NCBI GenBank assembly: GCA_030141605.1
Contig: JAQGDQ010000176.1
Coordinates: forward strand, 250,001-314,000
DNA length: 64,000 nucleotides
Direction: 5' to 3'
DNA from: Tubiluchus corallicola
Taxonomy: Eukaryota > Priapulida > Priapulimorpha > Priapulimorphida > Tubiluchidae
Notes under the pieces: generated by a model
What the model was told of the DNA's origin: nothing
Databases searched by the model: none
Seen by the model: only the letters and a program-made list of their open reading frames with translations
Shown: positions 54,501 to 64,000 of the stretch, one piece after another
How the letters are laid out: each line of letters begins with the position of its first letter
Position numbering within the stretch: position 1 is the stretch's first letter
Position numbers and translations under genes: made by a program

Positions 54501-55606
54501 ACACTATACTCCTCCCACTTAATTCCTGTTGATCCAGATAAGAGATCACACCATTCCTTAATATTCAACTACATTTCAGCCTCACCATCACACATAAATT
54601 TTCATTCTTCCCACACACAATCTCATAATGGAATAATCTCTCGAGTAAAGCCATGGACAGCAAATTTGTTGATTCATTTAAGGACTACATCTCCGTTCAT
54701 CATTCGTGTTAGTATCCACCAGTACACATTCCCATAGCAGTAATATCTGTAATTGCAGCTAGCTGATTATTTGACCAGAACTGGAAGGGTTTAATTTACC
54801 AATGGCATTTTGAGTTATGTTTCAATATTTTTAAACTCACCTTTTGACTAACCTGCTGTTTTTTAACGAAAATATAAAAAATAGACATAACGCATTAAGC
54901 TGATGTAATAAACACAAGTAATACTTAATTGTATGTTAGCTAATCGGCTAACCCCATCCTTTATAAAACTTAGTAGGATTTCATACCCAATGCAATAATC
55001 AGAGTAAGAAAAACAGCAACTAATGTGGCTGATAAGAGCAGCAAGCATCAAAATAGTCGTAATTTCACCTTTGTTTTTCTAGCAATTGTAGACAGAGAGT
55101 TTTAATTTTTCTACCTTTAGCTAATAGAAGTGACTACAACACCCTAGAAAACAGGAGCTGTTGGCCTACTTATATGACAATTTGCATACAAAAAAGTTAC
55201 TTAACTTATTTTCTACATTATGTGGCAGAGATGATGAAGACAGCAGGGCTACTGACTGTATGTAAATTTTTTGTATTAATTTTTTTACACTGTTATGAAA
55301 TAATATAACCACCAACAGTGTATCTGTACCAGTATTAGCTTAGAATTGTAACAGTTACTGTGCTTTCTGCATTCATCTTCTGAAATGAATGCCTAAAATT
55401 GCCTATTTACTTCCTTAGTGAAAAGGTGCCAAGCTCCGAACTATGACCAACACGTGAAACTAATACGGAATCGGTCATAATGAAATATAAGAAATAAAGT
55501 AGGAATATTTAATTATCTAATTTTATCTTAATAAAGCCAAAGGTCTATATTAAACATCGTTTTTAACTTTCTTACCTGGACACCTAAGGCTATATCGTCC
55601 CTCCAT
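49936..55606 (-). CDS. UBE2J1: Ubiquitin-conjugating enzyme E2 J1 (assembled gene)
   Basis: UBE2J1 (yeast Ubc6 family) is an ER tail-anchored E2 that passes ubiquitin to substrates of ER-associated degradation. The minus-strand exons are 55606-55576, 53756-53683, 52822-52691, 52253-52169, 51490-51385, 51054-50931 and 50376-49936. They sum to 993 nt, or 330 residues plus stop, close to human UBE2J1 (318). All junctions are GT-AG and in phase. The UBC fold spans about 10-165. Catalytic Cys is residue 91 in KICLSISGHHPESW. As in the family, the usual HPN before the active site is replaced (LLTPNGRF). SIRTALLAIIGFMPT matches the human protein. The C-terminal half is Ser/Thr/Gln-rich, with a membrane anchor at about 300-317 and a short luminal tail. 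Confidence 0.97.
50931..51054 (-). CDS. UBE2J1: UBE2J1 exon 6
   Basis: The acceptor is tgttag and the donor gtaaat. It encodes about residues 143-184, reading SQDWICQVCTMPNKEILP (human SQDFCCEGCG), the end of the UBC fold, then an Ala/Leu-rich helix. It leaves in phase 0. Confidence 0.95.
51385..51490 (-). CDS. UBE2J1: UBE2J1 exon 5
   Basis: The acceptor is tatttcag and the donor gtaagt. It encodes about residues 108-143: IRTALLAIIGFMPTPGAGA, then IGSLDYPTTERKKLAKK. It enters in phase 1 and leaves in phase 2. Confidence 0.97.
51521..51560 (+). repeat. (TA)n microsatellite
   Basis: Twenty uninterrupted AT dinucleotides in UBE2J1 intron 4, about 30 bp upstream, in transcript order, of the exon 5 acceptor. 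Confidence 0.97.
52169..52253 (-). CDS. UBE2J1: UBE2J1 exon 4 with the catalytic cysteine
   Basis: Residues 80-108 in part: PNGRFEVFRKICLSISGHHP, then ESWRPSWS. Cys91 is the thioester-forming residue, at the same number as in the human protein. Donor gtaagt, exit phase 1. Confidence 0.97.
52691..52822 (-). CDS. UBE2J1: UBE2J1 exon 3
   Basis: 44 codons (residues 36-79) in phase 0 on both sides, with donor gtaagt. It reads DNLFEWHFTVRGPPDTEFGG and later LPPDYPMKPPSIMLLT, the central UBC sheet. Confidence 0.97.
53683..53756 (-). CDS. UBE2J1: UBE2J1 exon 2
   Basis: The acceptor is gtttcag and the donor gtttgt. It encodes residues 11-35 (AVKRLMKEAQELREP...FAQPLE), the first helix of the UBC fold. 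It leaves in phase 0. Confidence 0.95.
55576..55606 (-). CDS. UBE2J1: UBE2J1 exon 1
   Basis: The start codon is at 55606. It encodes MEGRYSLRCP plus one base, like the METRYNLKSP start of human UBE2J1. The donor is gtaag. It is far too short for open-frame detection, but the match and phase 1 exit decide it. The 5' UTR continues upstream from the ATG. Confidence 0.93.
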
Positions 55607-57340
55607 GAATTTATCAACAAGTTCTACAATAAATCACTATTAATTTTTTTTATTTTTCTTGAAAAGTACAATTTCTACAAAAACTGACGATAAACACGAA
55701 CAAAGTAGGAAGAAATTTAGAACTGTACAAATTAGTGAGTGACTATCGTGAGTCACTGTTTATCAACGTTCCGTATTTCTATTGGCTATAGCCATTCCCT
55801 CTCATTGCAACGAATATTAGGAAATCTGTCCTTGAAAAAACGTCCCTGAGCGATTATAATTATAGTGTTATACACTGGTTAAAATTTAACTAGATGTTAA
55901 TTCGTTTATGTAGGCTTATTTTTGTCATTAGTATTCCAATGTATTAACTAACAAGTGTCATTCTACAAAACGTTGGTTCGGCCAAAGGTTGAACATGCAG
56001 CAGTAGACTGTACAGTATACTTAATTTTAGTTAGTCAACTACAACAAATTTAGAGGCGTTGGCTTCGAGTTATGACAGATGAGCAACCTGAAGATGTCTC
56101 CCCACTGTAACTGAGATGCAAAATCATAGACCTTATATTGTTGCAAATTTTGAATGCGTTGACCATTATAACTTCTTCATTTCGAATTACCATTACTGTG
56201 CTCTAGATGGACATTAAATTTTGATGAAATTATTCCACTGTTTCTATCATATGTACTAACAATAGAGGATATTTTTTCTGGAAAGAAGTGTTCTCTGCTG
56301 GAATGCCTTGCCAGATGACTCGGTTATAGGCCCCAAATGTTAGCATCTTCAAAAGCAATTTGATACCTTAAGTAAAACCTTTCCCCAATGGTCTTCACCT
56401 CAACCCAAAACTGAATTTTTCTTGTATATTACATGTATTGTAATAAAACATAAAGGTACCTGCGTGAATCAAATTTCAGTACTTTCTGTGCTTGTCTTAG
56501 CTAGAGTTTCCCACTTTTGTCTTTTCATTACAAAATCTTTGAAACCCTACCCAGTCAAGAATATGATGTCGAAGTGATTTCACAGTGACCTCATGCTTGA
56601 GCTCATAATGAGACCAAAATCATGAACTCGTACTGAGCTAAATTTGTAACCATGTTTTAGATCACACTGACCTCATGCCATGACATCATGCTGATCTGAA
56701 GTCATGAGCTCACAGAGACCTCGTGGTTATGGGCTCAGGACCACCTCTCTACTATAAATTCAGTGTGGCCTAATGCTTATGATAATGAGCTCGTACAGAT
56801 CTCATAATTATGAGCTCAGCTAGACCTCATTTTTATGAGCTCATAAACACCTCATAATTATGAGTTCAGTATGACCTCACTACTATGATTTCAGTATGAC
56901 CTAACGTTTATTATAATTCTCAAGAAGATCTCATAGTCACGAGCTCAGTACGATATCACCACTATGATTTCAGTATGGCCTAATGTTTATTTTAATTAGC
57001 TCATGAAGATCTCATTGTTGTGAGCTCAGGATAACTTCATTTTGTGAGTTCATAAAGATCTCATAATTATTAGCTCAGTATGATATCGCTATGTTATGAT
57101 TTCAGTATTGCCTAATGTTTATGCTAACGACCTCATGCAGATTTCACAGTTATGAGTTCAGTATGACAACAATGCTTTGATTTCAGTATGTCCTAATGTT
57201 TGTGATGAACATGTGACAAATTAAAGAAAAGACAAAATCAAAAGTTATTCTGTTTTACATGACTAAATTTTGTATTTCACTACACTAAATGAATATATAT
57301 TGCATAGAAACATATCACAAAACGTATATCAAAGTGAAAG
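55607..57340. other. Region between UBE2J1 and the 57-58 kb gene
   Basis: It starts with the UBE2J1 5' UTR and promoter, where no clear core element was identified. The remainder has no exon I recognise, except the repeat at about 56570-57205. Confidence 0.6.
56570..57205 (+). repeat. Degenerate tandem repeat with GAGCTCA and TATGATTTCAGTATG words
   Basis: The words TGAGCTCA(G/T), AGATCTCAT, TTATGAGCTCAG and GATTTCAGTATGNCCTAATG recur at least five times over 630 bp, at about 80-130 bp spacing. Copies of the last word start near 56755, 56885, 56968, 57100 and 57178. Many GAGCTCATAA words are themselves near-palindromes. Confidence 0.7.
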
Positions 57341-57346
57341 TCGGTA

Positions 57347-57519
57347 ATGCGGCATGATTTCTTGTAAATTTTCTTTGTTCTTTGACTTCATCCTACAAGT
57401 TGCATTGGAAAGAAAGACTTCAAACTGTTTTCCGATTTCCATGTTAACCGTTGTAATTGCTTCTGTCTGTGCGCTCTTCACTTTCAGTTCGTTTGTATTG
57501 TGAAAATGCTTGACCGCCG
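57347..57519 (-). CDS. Unrecognised gene, last exon (piece C)
   Basis: About 57 residues from a gtttcag acceptor to a TGA. The sequence is a Lys-rich region, a possible short helix (MEIGKQFEVFLSN) and a basic tail (CRMKSKNKENLQEIMPH). No known motif was recognised. Confidence 0.5.
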
Positions 57520-58227
57520 CTGAAACAAAGAAGTATAATTATGATGGTTACTCTCGATTAGGATTAGACAGAAAATTAACGCTAGAAAATTAACAATTGT
57601 ACAAAACAATCCATTTTGCTTCTTAATTTAACATGCTGGCCAATAACGCATGAAAAATCTTTCTGAAATACGTTTTTTTAACTGATTCAATTATGAGACG
57701 AAAACCTAAATTTTACCCTATGGTAACATTTCAGCACCTTACCATTAGATGAGGTTTGAGATTCATTATAAGTATAATTAGTGTTGTTATAAGTAATCCT
57801 CTCAAAATGGAGCGAACCATCTTTCCGACATTTTTGCTCCCAACTCTCTGAACCAGATGAGCAACCTAAATGTAAAGATAATGAAAACAAGTGCTATGGT
57901 ATTGTAAATTTAAAGGAGTGAATTAGCCACTATTTCCTTGTGCAAAAAATATAAAAAAATAAGCATATCAACCACGATCACATGCTAACAATTTAAGATG
58001 TCATATTAATGGACCATTTTGTTTGTCTTTTATACAATGTGACATGTAACAGTGTAAATCATTTTTTTGGTCAAAATAAATACATGTTTAAACCAAATCC
58101 TAAGTAATTTTCCTACATATATATCCATTTCACAAACTTCGTCATCTTCACAACTGTAACTCTGGTCTGGTTGCAAATGCTCCATTAGAGATTCATTCTG
58201 CTGTTTAACATTCATTCTGCTCGCCAC
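57347..58227 (-). CDS. Unrecognised small gene, two or three exons
   Basis: Three minus-strand pieces look coding. Piece A (about 58226-58112) reads MNVKQQNESLMEHLQPDQSY after an in-frame ATG at 58215 and is acidic at its end (CEDDEVCEMD). Piece B (57865-57743, 123 nt) lies between a good acceptor (tttacatttag) and donor (gtaagg), reading CSSGSESWEQKC, then KDGSLHFERITYNN. Piece C starts after gtttcag at about 57519, reads AVKHFHNTNELKVK, then VNMEIGKQFEVFLSNATC, and stops at about 57347-57349. B to C joins cleanly in phase 1. A to B does not: the obvious donor (TAT before gtagga) is phase 0, while B needs phase 1. Weaker gtgaag or gtgaaa donors would fit. I recognise no family. Confidence 0.45.
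57743..57865 (-). CDS. Unrecognised gene, middle exon (piece B)
   Basis: 41 codons, symmetric phase 1. Two cysteines, Ser/Asn/Tyr-rich, with several N-x-T/S sequences (NNTNYTYNES). There is no hydrophobic segment. Both splice sites are good. Confidence 0.5.
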
Positions 58228-58931
58228 TCGCTAGCTTTTTTTGCATTTAAAACCAGATAAAGCAAAAGTAGCAAGTATTTTGCTGCAGAAACACATTTTG
58301 CAAGCATCAATGAATCACCGGAAAACAACTTGATTCGCTTAATTAAGGTGTTGTGCACTTAAGGCTGTAAACATAGATTGTGTTATTACCTATGCCAAAC
58401 TTAAAAATTAAACAACTATTTCCAGAGGTTGTCGCAACCCCCCCCCCAAATTGGTGCCCTAGGCAACTGCCCAGTTTGCTTGGTGGTAGACCTGGACCAT
58501 TTCCATATATGTGTCACATAATTCTCACAATGAGCCTTGAATACACTTTTATTTCAGAATTCTGCCTGACCAATGTCTGCAATAAATTAGTCACATCAAG
58601 CATATTGGCTATCATGCTCACACCGTTGTGACACAAACATGCTCACAGAAAATCGGGACACCAGTATATGTCAAAAAACGACAGTCTTAGTTAACAACAT
58701 TACAACTGTTGTCCAACCAGCAGAAAAACTGACTGTAGTTTTTTGCACACAATAATTTTCAGAGCAGCAGTGATTTTTACATGAAATTAAAACTTCAAGT
58801 AGCCAAATAGTTTTTATTTTGTGTCAATTTACTAAAGACAAGTCATAATAAAAATTAAGCTGTATAAGGTTAAAAGCCTATTTTGTTCACCAATAAAAAA
58901 CAAAAAGAGAAAAACAGACAGACAGACAGAC

Positions 58932-58996
<65 letters not shown>

Positions 58997-59400
58997 TGTC
59001 TCCCTCTCTAAATTGACAGAATTACACCAGATGGCGGATGTGACAAAATATAAATCCACAAGTTTTCATAGGGACCTAGTTGAATTTTAAATAATGAGGG
59101 TTATGATTATTCTTCATATTTGGCAAGTGCCTATTGCTGATGTGGAATCATAATACTTTTCTAAGTCCTCCCGGCGACGAAATTCCAATAACAACTCACA
59201 AAAGCGTAGGAGTCGTGCCACGCCAGCCTGTAACGAAAGCTGTGGCGGTGCATTTTTACTAGGCATATATTGTGATAAAAATACATGGCGCTTTCCAGGT
59301 GAGCTGTTAATGGCTGTTATGCTGATGTACTGTTATACTATTATAGGTATTAAGCGAGGACACTCATAGAAACCCCGTATTTTTCCACAAAATAGTTGGT
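58228..59400. other. Intergenic, mostly featureless
   Basis: It contains an AG microsatellite (58913-58994) and a C run near 58439-58448. Nothing coding was recognised. Upstream exons of the 57-58 kb gene could lie here. Confidence 0.55.
58913..58994 (+). repeat. (CAGA)n/(GA)n microsatellite
   Basis: Several CAGA units followed by about 65 bp of GA dinucleotides. Confidence 0.97.
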
Positions 59401-59406
59401 ATTAGC

Positions 59407-59670
59407 ATGATTAAGCGCTATGTGATATCGAGAAATGCATCAGTAATTATTCCTCTCTATAAAGCTGTTGTTCGACCCATTCTGGAATATGCATCAGTTG
59501 TATGGTCACCCCAGGATGCTACTCTCGAGAATGCTCTCGAAAGAACCCAGGATAGATGTTCTCGTCTTGCTATGAATTTGGATCCCCCTTCTGTTATATT
59601 TGTACTTCCTTATTATTTTAAACACGAAATGGGTTTCATTTATCTAATAAGAAACAAGTTTAATCTATAG
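59407..59670 (+). pseudogene. LINE reverse-transcriptase C-terminal fragment
   Basis: 87 codons contain IIPLYKAVVRPILEYASVVW, then LERTQDRCSRLAMN. This is the block after the polymerase domain of Jockey/CR1-like non-LTR retrotransposons (LYK.LVRPILEYAS.VW, then LE.VQ). The start of the ORF2 protein is missing and the frame upstream is closed. It is a 5'-truncated, inactive copy. Confidence 0.8.
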
Positions 59671-60112
59671 ACTATAGTAATAGTATTACTATTAAGCCTC
59701 GCGGCCATAAACCGAACAACCTCTAACCATCCGCACTACTATGGTATTCATACGCAATATTATCAATACTTGACATCTCTTTCCTTTTTAGACAGAAACC
59801 TAAATTGCTAATGAAAAGTCTGTTATCTAGAACTAACACAATTTTGGCGACATCTTACCAACACAATATTATAAGTAAATAAACTTACAAATAAGTGAAC
59901 ATCACACTTGAAACTAATTACTTGATATGTCTAAATTTAAATCCTGTAAGCTGTTAATGTAAATTGTAATTGAACGAAAATACACATTGTAAACTAGTTT
60001 AATTAAGTATATAATCGTTAAACTTCATGGGTCTCTTTTTAATCGTCTGTGATCTTCTGACGGAAATTTATAATTTCCATTCTCAGCTTCCATATCAGTA
60101 CTAATAGATATG
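59671..60112. other. Short intergenic stretch between two retroelement fragments
   Basis: No gene was seen. The first part may be the LINE tail. The part next to 60112 may be the downstream part of the Gypsy-type insertion: a short minus-strand frame continues to about 60027, out of phase with the protease frame. No long terminal repeat pair was identified. Confidence 0.4.
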
Positions 60113-61180
60113 TCAGAAGGGGTCAGAAGTCTGATCTGTCGGAGATGATTGTGTACTTGTCTCATCTCTCCTACTCCGGAATCTCTTTTTCAAACTGTTA
60201 AGTGTTAATTTCTCACTACTCACAGCAGCAATTTCGGTGCCAATTTTCAGTACTCCCAATTTTGTTGCAGTTTCCTCACCCAACAATGGAACACCTTCGC
60301 CATGGATTACAACAAATTCAGCATCTGTCCATTTTTGACCAGTTTTAACTTCACATGTGAATGTTCCTTTAATCGATAGAGGCTCCTTTGAAGCATAGGT
60401 ATACAGCTTTCTTCCAGATGAAGCCACGCATGATTTGTATTTTATTTTATTTCGCTTTAAGTTTTCCCACGTCTTTTCATCAAAAAGATTGCTAGTAGCA
60501 CCAGAGTCCACCATTGCCTCCATGTCTACACCACCTGCATTGACAGTTATCATGTTTGTTTTCAGGCGATCTTGTATTACAAAAACATAGTGACAGTTTT
60601 CATCATCCGAATCATTTTTCACTTGATTAACATTAGCATATTTGGTCCCAGTTTTATTCAACTTATTTAATTTAGTCTTGCATACCTTGGCAAAATGATC
60701 TCTGCCAGCACACTTTTTGCATGTTTGACCTTTGGCTGGCCAATTTGGGTCACGTCCGTAATGATAGAGCGATCCACATCTGTAGCAGGCTCCAGAATTT
60801 TTCTTCTTTCCCGGGGAGTTACGTTGTGCAAATTTTTGCGACTTCGCGTAATTATGCTTTTTGCTGCGCACTAGATTGCAACTGTCTTTTTCAGCGGAGT
60901 ACCCACTAACGATGTCATCTGAGAGTCAACTTTCTCACATTTATTTGCAATATCTAACACATTAGCAAGCATTAAGTCTTTGTCAGTTTCTAATAACTTA
61001 CGACAAATGTAATCCGAATTACACTTACACAGCACAGCGTCACGAATCTGACTGCCTGAATCACCGCAGAATTTGCAATCACGTGCGGTAGTCCGTAGAC
61101 GAGTAACAAACTGAAGTACGGTCTCTCCTTGTTTCTAGTTTAACTGATGAAAAGTCTGTCGAGCGAATGCTGGACTAAGT
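60113..61180 (-). mobile_element. Gypsy-type LTR retrotransposon gag-protease relic
   Basis: Minus strand. Part 1 (about 61180-60880) reads like the end of a Gypsy gag capsid region (GETVLQFVTRLRTTARDC, then IRDAVL, RRKLLE-like, NKCEKVD). It has an in-frame stop near 61138 and another at about 60870. Part 2 (60871-60113), in a shifted frame, has two zinc knuckles (CYRCG....H and CKKCAGRDHFAKVC), then a retropepsin-like aspartic protease. That part shows active-site VDSGATSNLF, then the strand VPLLGEETATKLGVL. The frame stops before any reverse transcriptase. No LTRs were recognised. It is a broken copy. Confidence 0.85.
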
Positions 61181-62326
61181 AGACATCTTGTTTTTCTTTT
61201 TACTTTGTCATTTTTGTTATTGTTAACTTTTTTTGTGAAACTGTTATTGATAGTTGTGATAATATGACCTGTTCTGATTTATCTAAACCCACTAAAAAGT
61301 AAATAAAAATGGTAAAAATAATCATAATCTTTTCCTCCATTTCATATGAGATTTGTTGTTGGAATGTTTGAAATCTATGTATGCCATGGTCAACATGGAA
61401 AACCATAATGCCTAAGTAGACCCCCGTAAAACGTAACATCAAGCCTTAGACCCGCTGGTTTTTCAAGTGAGCCGACATTGCAACCTCTCTAAAGACATAT
61501 TAATTATACCTGTGTCGTTGAATTTTTGATTCATATGCCTTGTTGCCCTCTGGAAAATTGTAGGACAACAACTGCCCACGTATATTGCACAACCCTTTTA
61601 TTGTGAATAAAAGATGACGCGACAGGTTAGTCAGATTTGTGGATGAGTTGGGAGGTAAAGAGTTGCACCCTCACCATAAAAATCTACTAGCTCCCAACAA
61701 CATAGATATAGACAATTTGTTTTTCTTTTCTCAAGTACATTATGCAACAAATCAGCAATTACAAATGGGTAAGACATCATGTTAGTGATGCAGAAGAAAG
61801 GGCAGTGAGGGACCATATGGGCCATTGAGTTTACTGCCCCAACTCGTAATAAAATTGATATAGCATAATGCATTAGGGGACACTACTACAGCTTGGTTTA
61901 CAAAATTAACAAATGTGTAAATATATGTTGTTAGGCGCTTCAAAGAGTTAGTATTAGTATTATAAGCTTATTAAAAATATCACATCATTGTGTTTTGCGT
62001 AACTTATTTAAGTTCACTTGATTACTAATTTATTTGTTATTATGAATCCTCACTTAGCTACTTATAATAAGGCAAACTGTCACTAAACTTAGTAGTAGTA
62101 ATGAATTTGATGATGATGATAATTAACGATAATCCATTGTTTTTCTAGTTAGGGGTTTAAAGTTAAAGACAATTTGGGCATTTCATACTGTAACAAATTA
62201 TGCATTTTTATAATATTAATGATGAGATGAGTTTTTTCGGGTATACCTTCCTTACACTTCAGGACTGGGAATATATCACTTTCAAGTAACTTTTGAAAGA
62301 ACTAAATCCATAATACTAGCTAACAC
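61181..62326. other. Intergenic, no gene recognised
   Basis: Two 80-codon minus-strand frames (61200-61442 and 61631-61873) have no family I recognise and no convincing splice sites. The second is Cys-rich (CPFFC, CCWEL) and may belong to the neighbouring retroelement debris. Confidence 0.45.
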
Positions 62327-62470
62327 TAGGGATGTTAAAAGATACAAATTTGGCAATATGATAACGATACGATATGAACTTTTTTCCGACGATACAGTAA
62401 CGATAAAGTATTTTATAGACGACACGATACGATACAATAAATTAGTTTGAACGATAAAAAAAGATACTAA
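62327..62470. mobile_element. Possible hAT-derived fragment with ACGATACGATA words
   Basis: TAGGGATG is followed by repeated (AA)CGATACGATA and GATACAGTAACGATA words. This resembles non-autonomous hAT elements that start CAGGGATGTAACGATA. No matching opposite terminus was found. The element may have been cut short, and another insertion begins 165 bp further on. Confidence 0.35.
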
Positions 62471-62634
62471 AGTTAAATAATTTATGCAGTTTATTAAACA
62501 AGTTAAACAACAGAAATAAATCATTAATAATTGAAATTATTAAGTGCTTCCATGTGTTCTGTGCTGTATACTTAAATGGCTGCTAGTTATGAAACACAAC
62601 ATTATGAAATACAATAAAAACGTAAATTGATAAT

Positions 62635-63329
62635 TGTGTTGCTCCGGAATCCATTTCGTATCGGAAAATCATGATGTTCATGAGATTTTGCAACTATTTG
62701 TATCTGATATTGTCTGGTAGTTGCGAAAATTTGATATTTGCAAATATTCGCTATCCGGTTTTTGTAATATACTATTAAAGACGGTTTTCAAATAATTCAA
62801 CAGTCGAAAATAAATAAATAATATACTAACTGAAAAAAACTTGGCGATCGTTTTAGGCTACGTTTGTGTTTGATGGAAATTTTACACACATTTTTTCCTG
62901 TTTGCGTGCAGTAATACATGTGCCTTCGCGTAGTGGGGCACAGCAAATCATCATTTAAAGTGCAGGTGAAGGTATCCTGTAACTGCCAAACTCGATGGAA
63001 CTGAATTACAACATAGATTTAATTACAAATAAATACATTTATGAATAAAAATATCCAAGTAGTTAAGTATAGTAAAATCTTCTTGTTTCTCATTGAGTTA
63101 CTTATTTATTCTTCTTTCAGATTTTGCTTAATTACTCCTAATGTGTGTTGAAAACACTAAAGCTTTCAAAGAGTTTCTATTTTGCATTATCCAAACTGAT
63201 CCAAATATATTCGATTCAAATTTAGTTAACGTATCCGGTTATCATCCAAATCTGGAAGTCAATTTGAATGAACATTTGATGATATCCGGTATTCACAATC
63301 CGGCAAAAATGTGTATCTGGAGCAACACT
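62635..63329. mobile_element. 695-bp non-autonomous element with 10-bp target duplication
   Basis: The ends are TGTGTTGCTCCGGA on the left and, reverse-complemented, AGTGTTGCTCCAGA on the right. The flanks carry the identical direct repeat AATTGATAAT at 62625-62634 and 63330-63339, a likely target-site duplication. Inside, both ends are rich in TATCCGG/CCGGATA-like words. A 64-codon frame at 63141-63335 has no family I recognise and runs out through the right end, so I do not call it a gene. Confidence 0.7.
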
Positions 63330-63563
63330 AATTGATAATAGTATCTAACTACTGATGCAGGTTTATGAATACAATATTTGAAATATTTTGTAAAACTTCA
63401 ATAGTTCTGCATTGTTTACTGTAGTACTAAATTATAATGTAATGTAACCTGTGTACATTTTGAAACATAAACTAAACTAATGTCACGGTGCTATTTCCCA
63501 CATTTTGAGTGATCCATAGTTTTCTGTGCTTCAGCACGCATTTTCTGATTGAATCAGCACACG

Positions 63564-63719
63564 ATGGATAAAATGAAATGTAGAGCAAAGACAAATTTTA
63601 AAAATGCTTCCAGCAACAAAGCCAATTTTAAAAGTAAAACAAAACTCCTCGAAAACCGCTTTCCTAACTGGAAAAAGGAGACCGAAGAGATTAAACTGCT
63701 GGAGGAACAATATTCAAAG
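63564..63719 (+). CDS. DDX10: DDX10 exon 1: N-terminal basic region
   Basis: DDX10 (yeast Dbp4) is a nucleolar DEAD-box RNA helicase needed for 18S rRNA maturation. The ATG at 63564 opens 52 codons ending TCAAAG before gtacct, phase 0. The start is Lys-rich, followed by FPNWKKETEEIKLLEEQYSK. This aligns with the human segment ahead of the Q motif (W...E...I..L...Y.K). A second in-frame ATG three codons later (63573) is an alternative start. Confidence 0.8.
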
Positions 63720-63908
63720 GTACCTGAAAAAATCTTGTAGCATTAGTGACTTCAAATTTTACACTAGTTTGAAAAGCTTTAATAGGTAATATTTTTCAAT
63801 GTATTTTATTCACATAAATGTGTTCTCTTTGCTCAAGATGAACGATATCTTTGTTGTCAAGTTGCAACAAATTTTTATATGTATCTTTGCTTTGTGATAT
63901 CTTTGCAG

Positions 63909-63969
63909 ATTGATTTAAGTCAGATAAATTTGTTTGAAGACTTACCGTTGTCCTGGAAAAGTAAACAAG
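63909..63969 (+). CDS. DDX10: DDX10 exon 2 (gene continues beyond window)
   Basis: The acceptor is atctttgcag and the donor gtacgt. It encodes 20 residues plus one base: IDLSQINLFEDLPLSWKSKQ. It matches the human INVNEITRFSDFPLSKKTLK that leads into the Q motif. The helicase core must lie downstream, outside the window. Entry phase 0 fits exon 1. Confidence 0.82.
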
Positions 63970-64000
63970 GTACGTTTGCATAAACTTGTTAATTATGTAC

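Larger units (their letters stand above)
50377..55575 (-). other. UBE2J1 introns
   Basis: Six introns of about 0.3 to 1.8 kb. They contain a TA run (51521-51560) and otherwise AT-rich sequence without recognised genes. The 70-codon frames near 54260-54480 on both strands mirror each other and look like a repeat fragment. Confidence 0.75.

Overview
This is AT-rich nuclear DNA from an animal. It has GT-AG introns of up to about 22 kb, abundant microsatellites, several short inverted-repeat transposon remnants, a LINE fragment and a Gypsy-type gag-protease fragment. Nothing is bacterial or operon-like. The best protein match is a suppressor-of-lurcher-like double-CUB protein of the kind annotated in protostomes, so a marine invertebrate, perhaps a mollusc or other lophotrochozoan, is my best guess. 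That is inference, not proof.

Layout. (1) 2293 to at least 43354, plus strand: a secreted or surface protein with a signal peptide and two CUB domains, like suppressor of lurcher 1 (SOL-1). I assembled it by hand from eight exons whose splice phases all agree. A 105-nt cassette exon (27864-27968), a second in-phase donor at 33866 and a weak candidate last exon (43998-44065) suggest isoforms. The introns hold most of the repeats. (2) 49936-55606, minus strand: a complete seven-exon UBE2J1 gene, the tail-anchored ubiquitin-conjugating enzyme of ER-associated degradation. It encodes 330 residues, with the catalytic Cys at position 91 and a C-terminal membrane anchor. (3) About 57350-58227, minus strand: two or three exons of a small protein I do not recognise. 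(4) 59400-63340: a transposon-rich stretch with a LINE reverse-transcriptase tail, a Gypsy gag-protease relic with no pol, and a 695-bp inverted-repeat element with a 10-bp target duplication. (5) 63564 to the window end, plus strand: the first two coding exons of DDX10, a DEAD-box RNA helicase of ribosome biogenesis.

The genes are unrelated neighbours: a synaptic or surface CUB protein, an ER quality-control enzyme and a nucleolar helicase. I found no convincing functional RNA gene. The most interesting signals are the splicing architecture of the SOL-1-like gene, the unrecognised gene at 57-58 kb, and several undescribed-looking non-autonomous elements with clear terminal inverted repeats.
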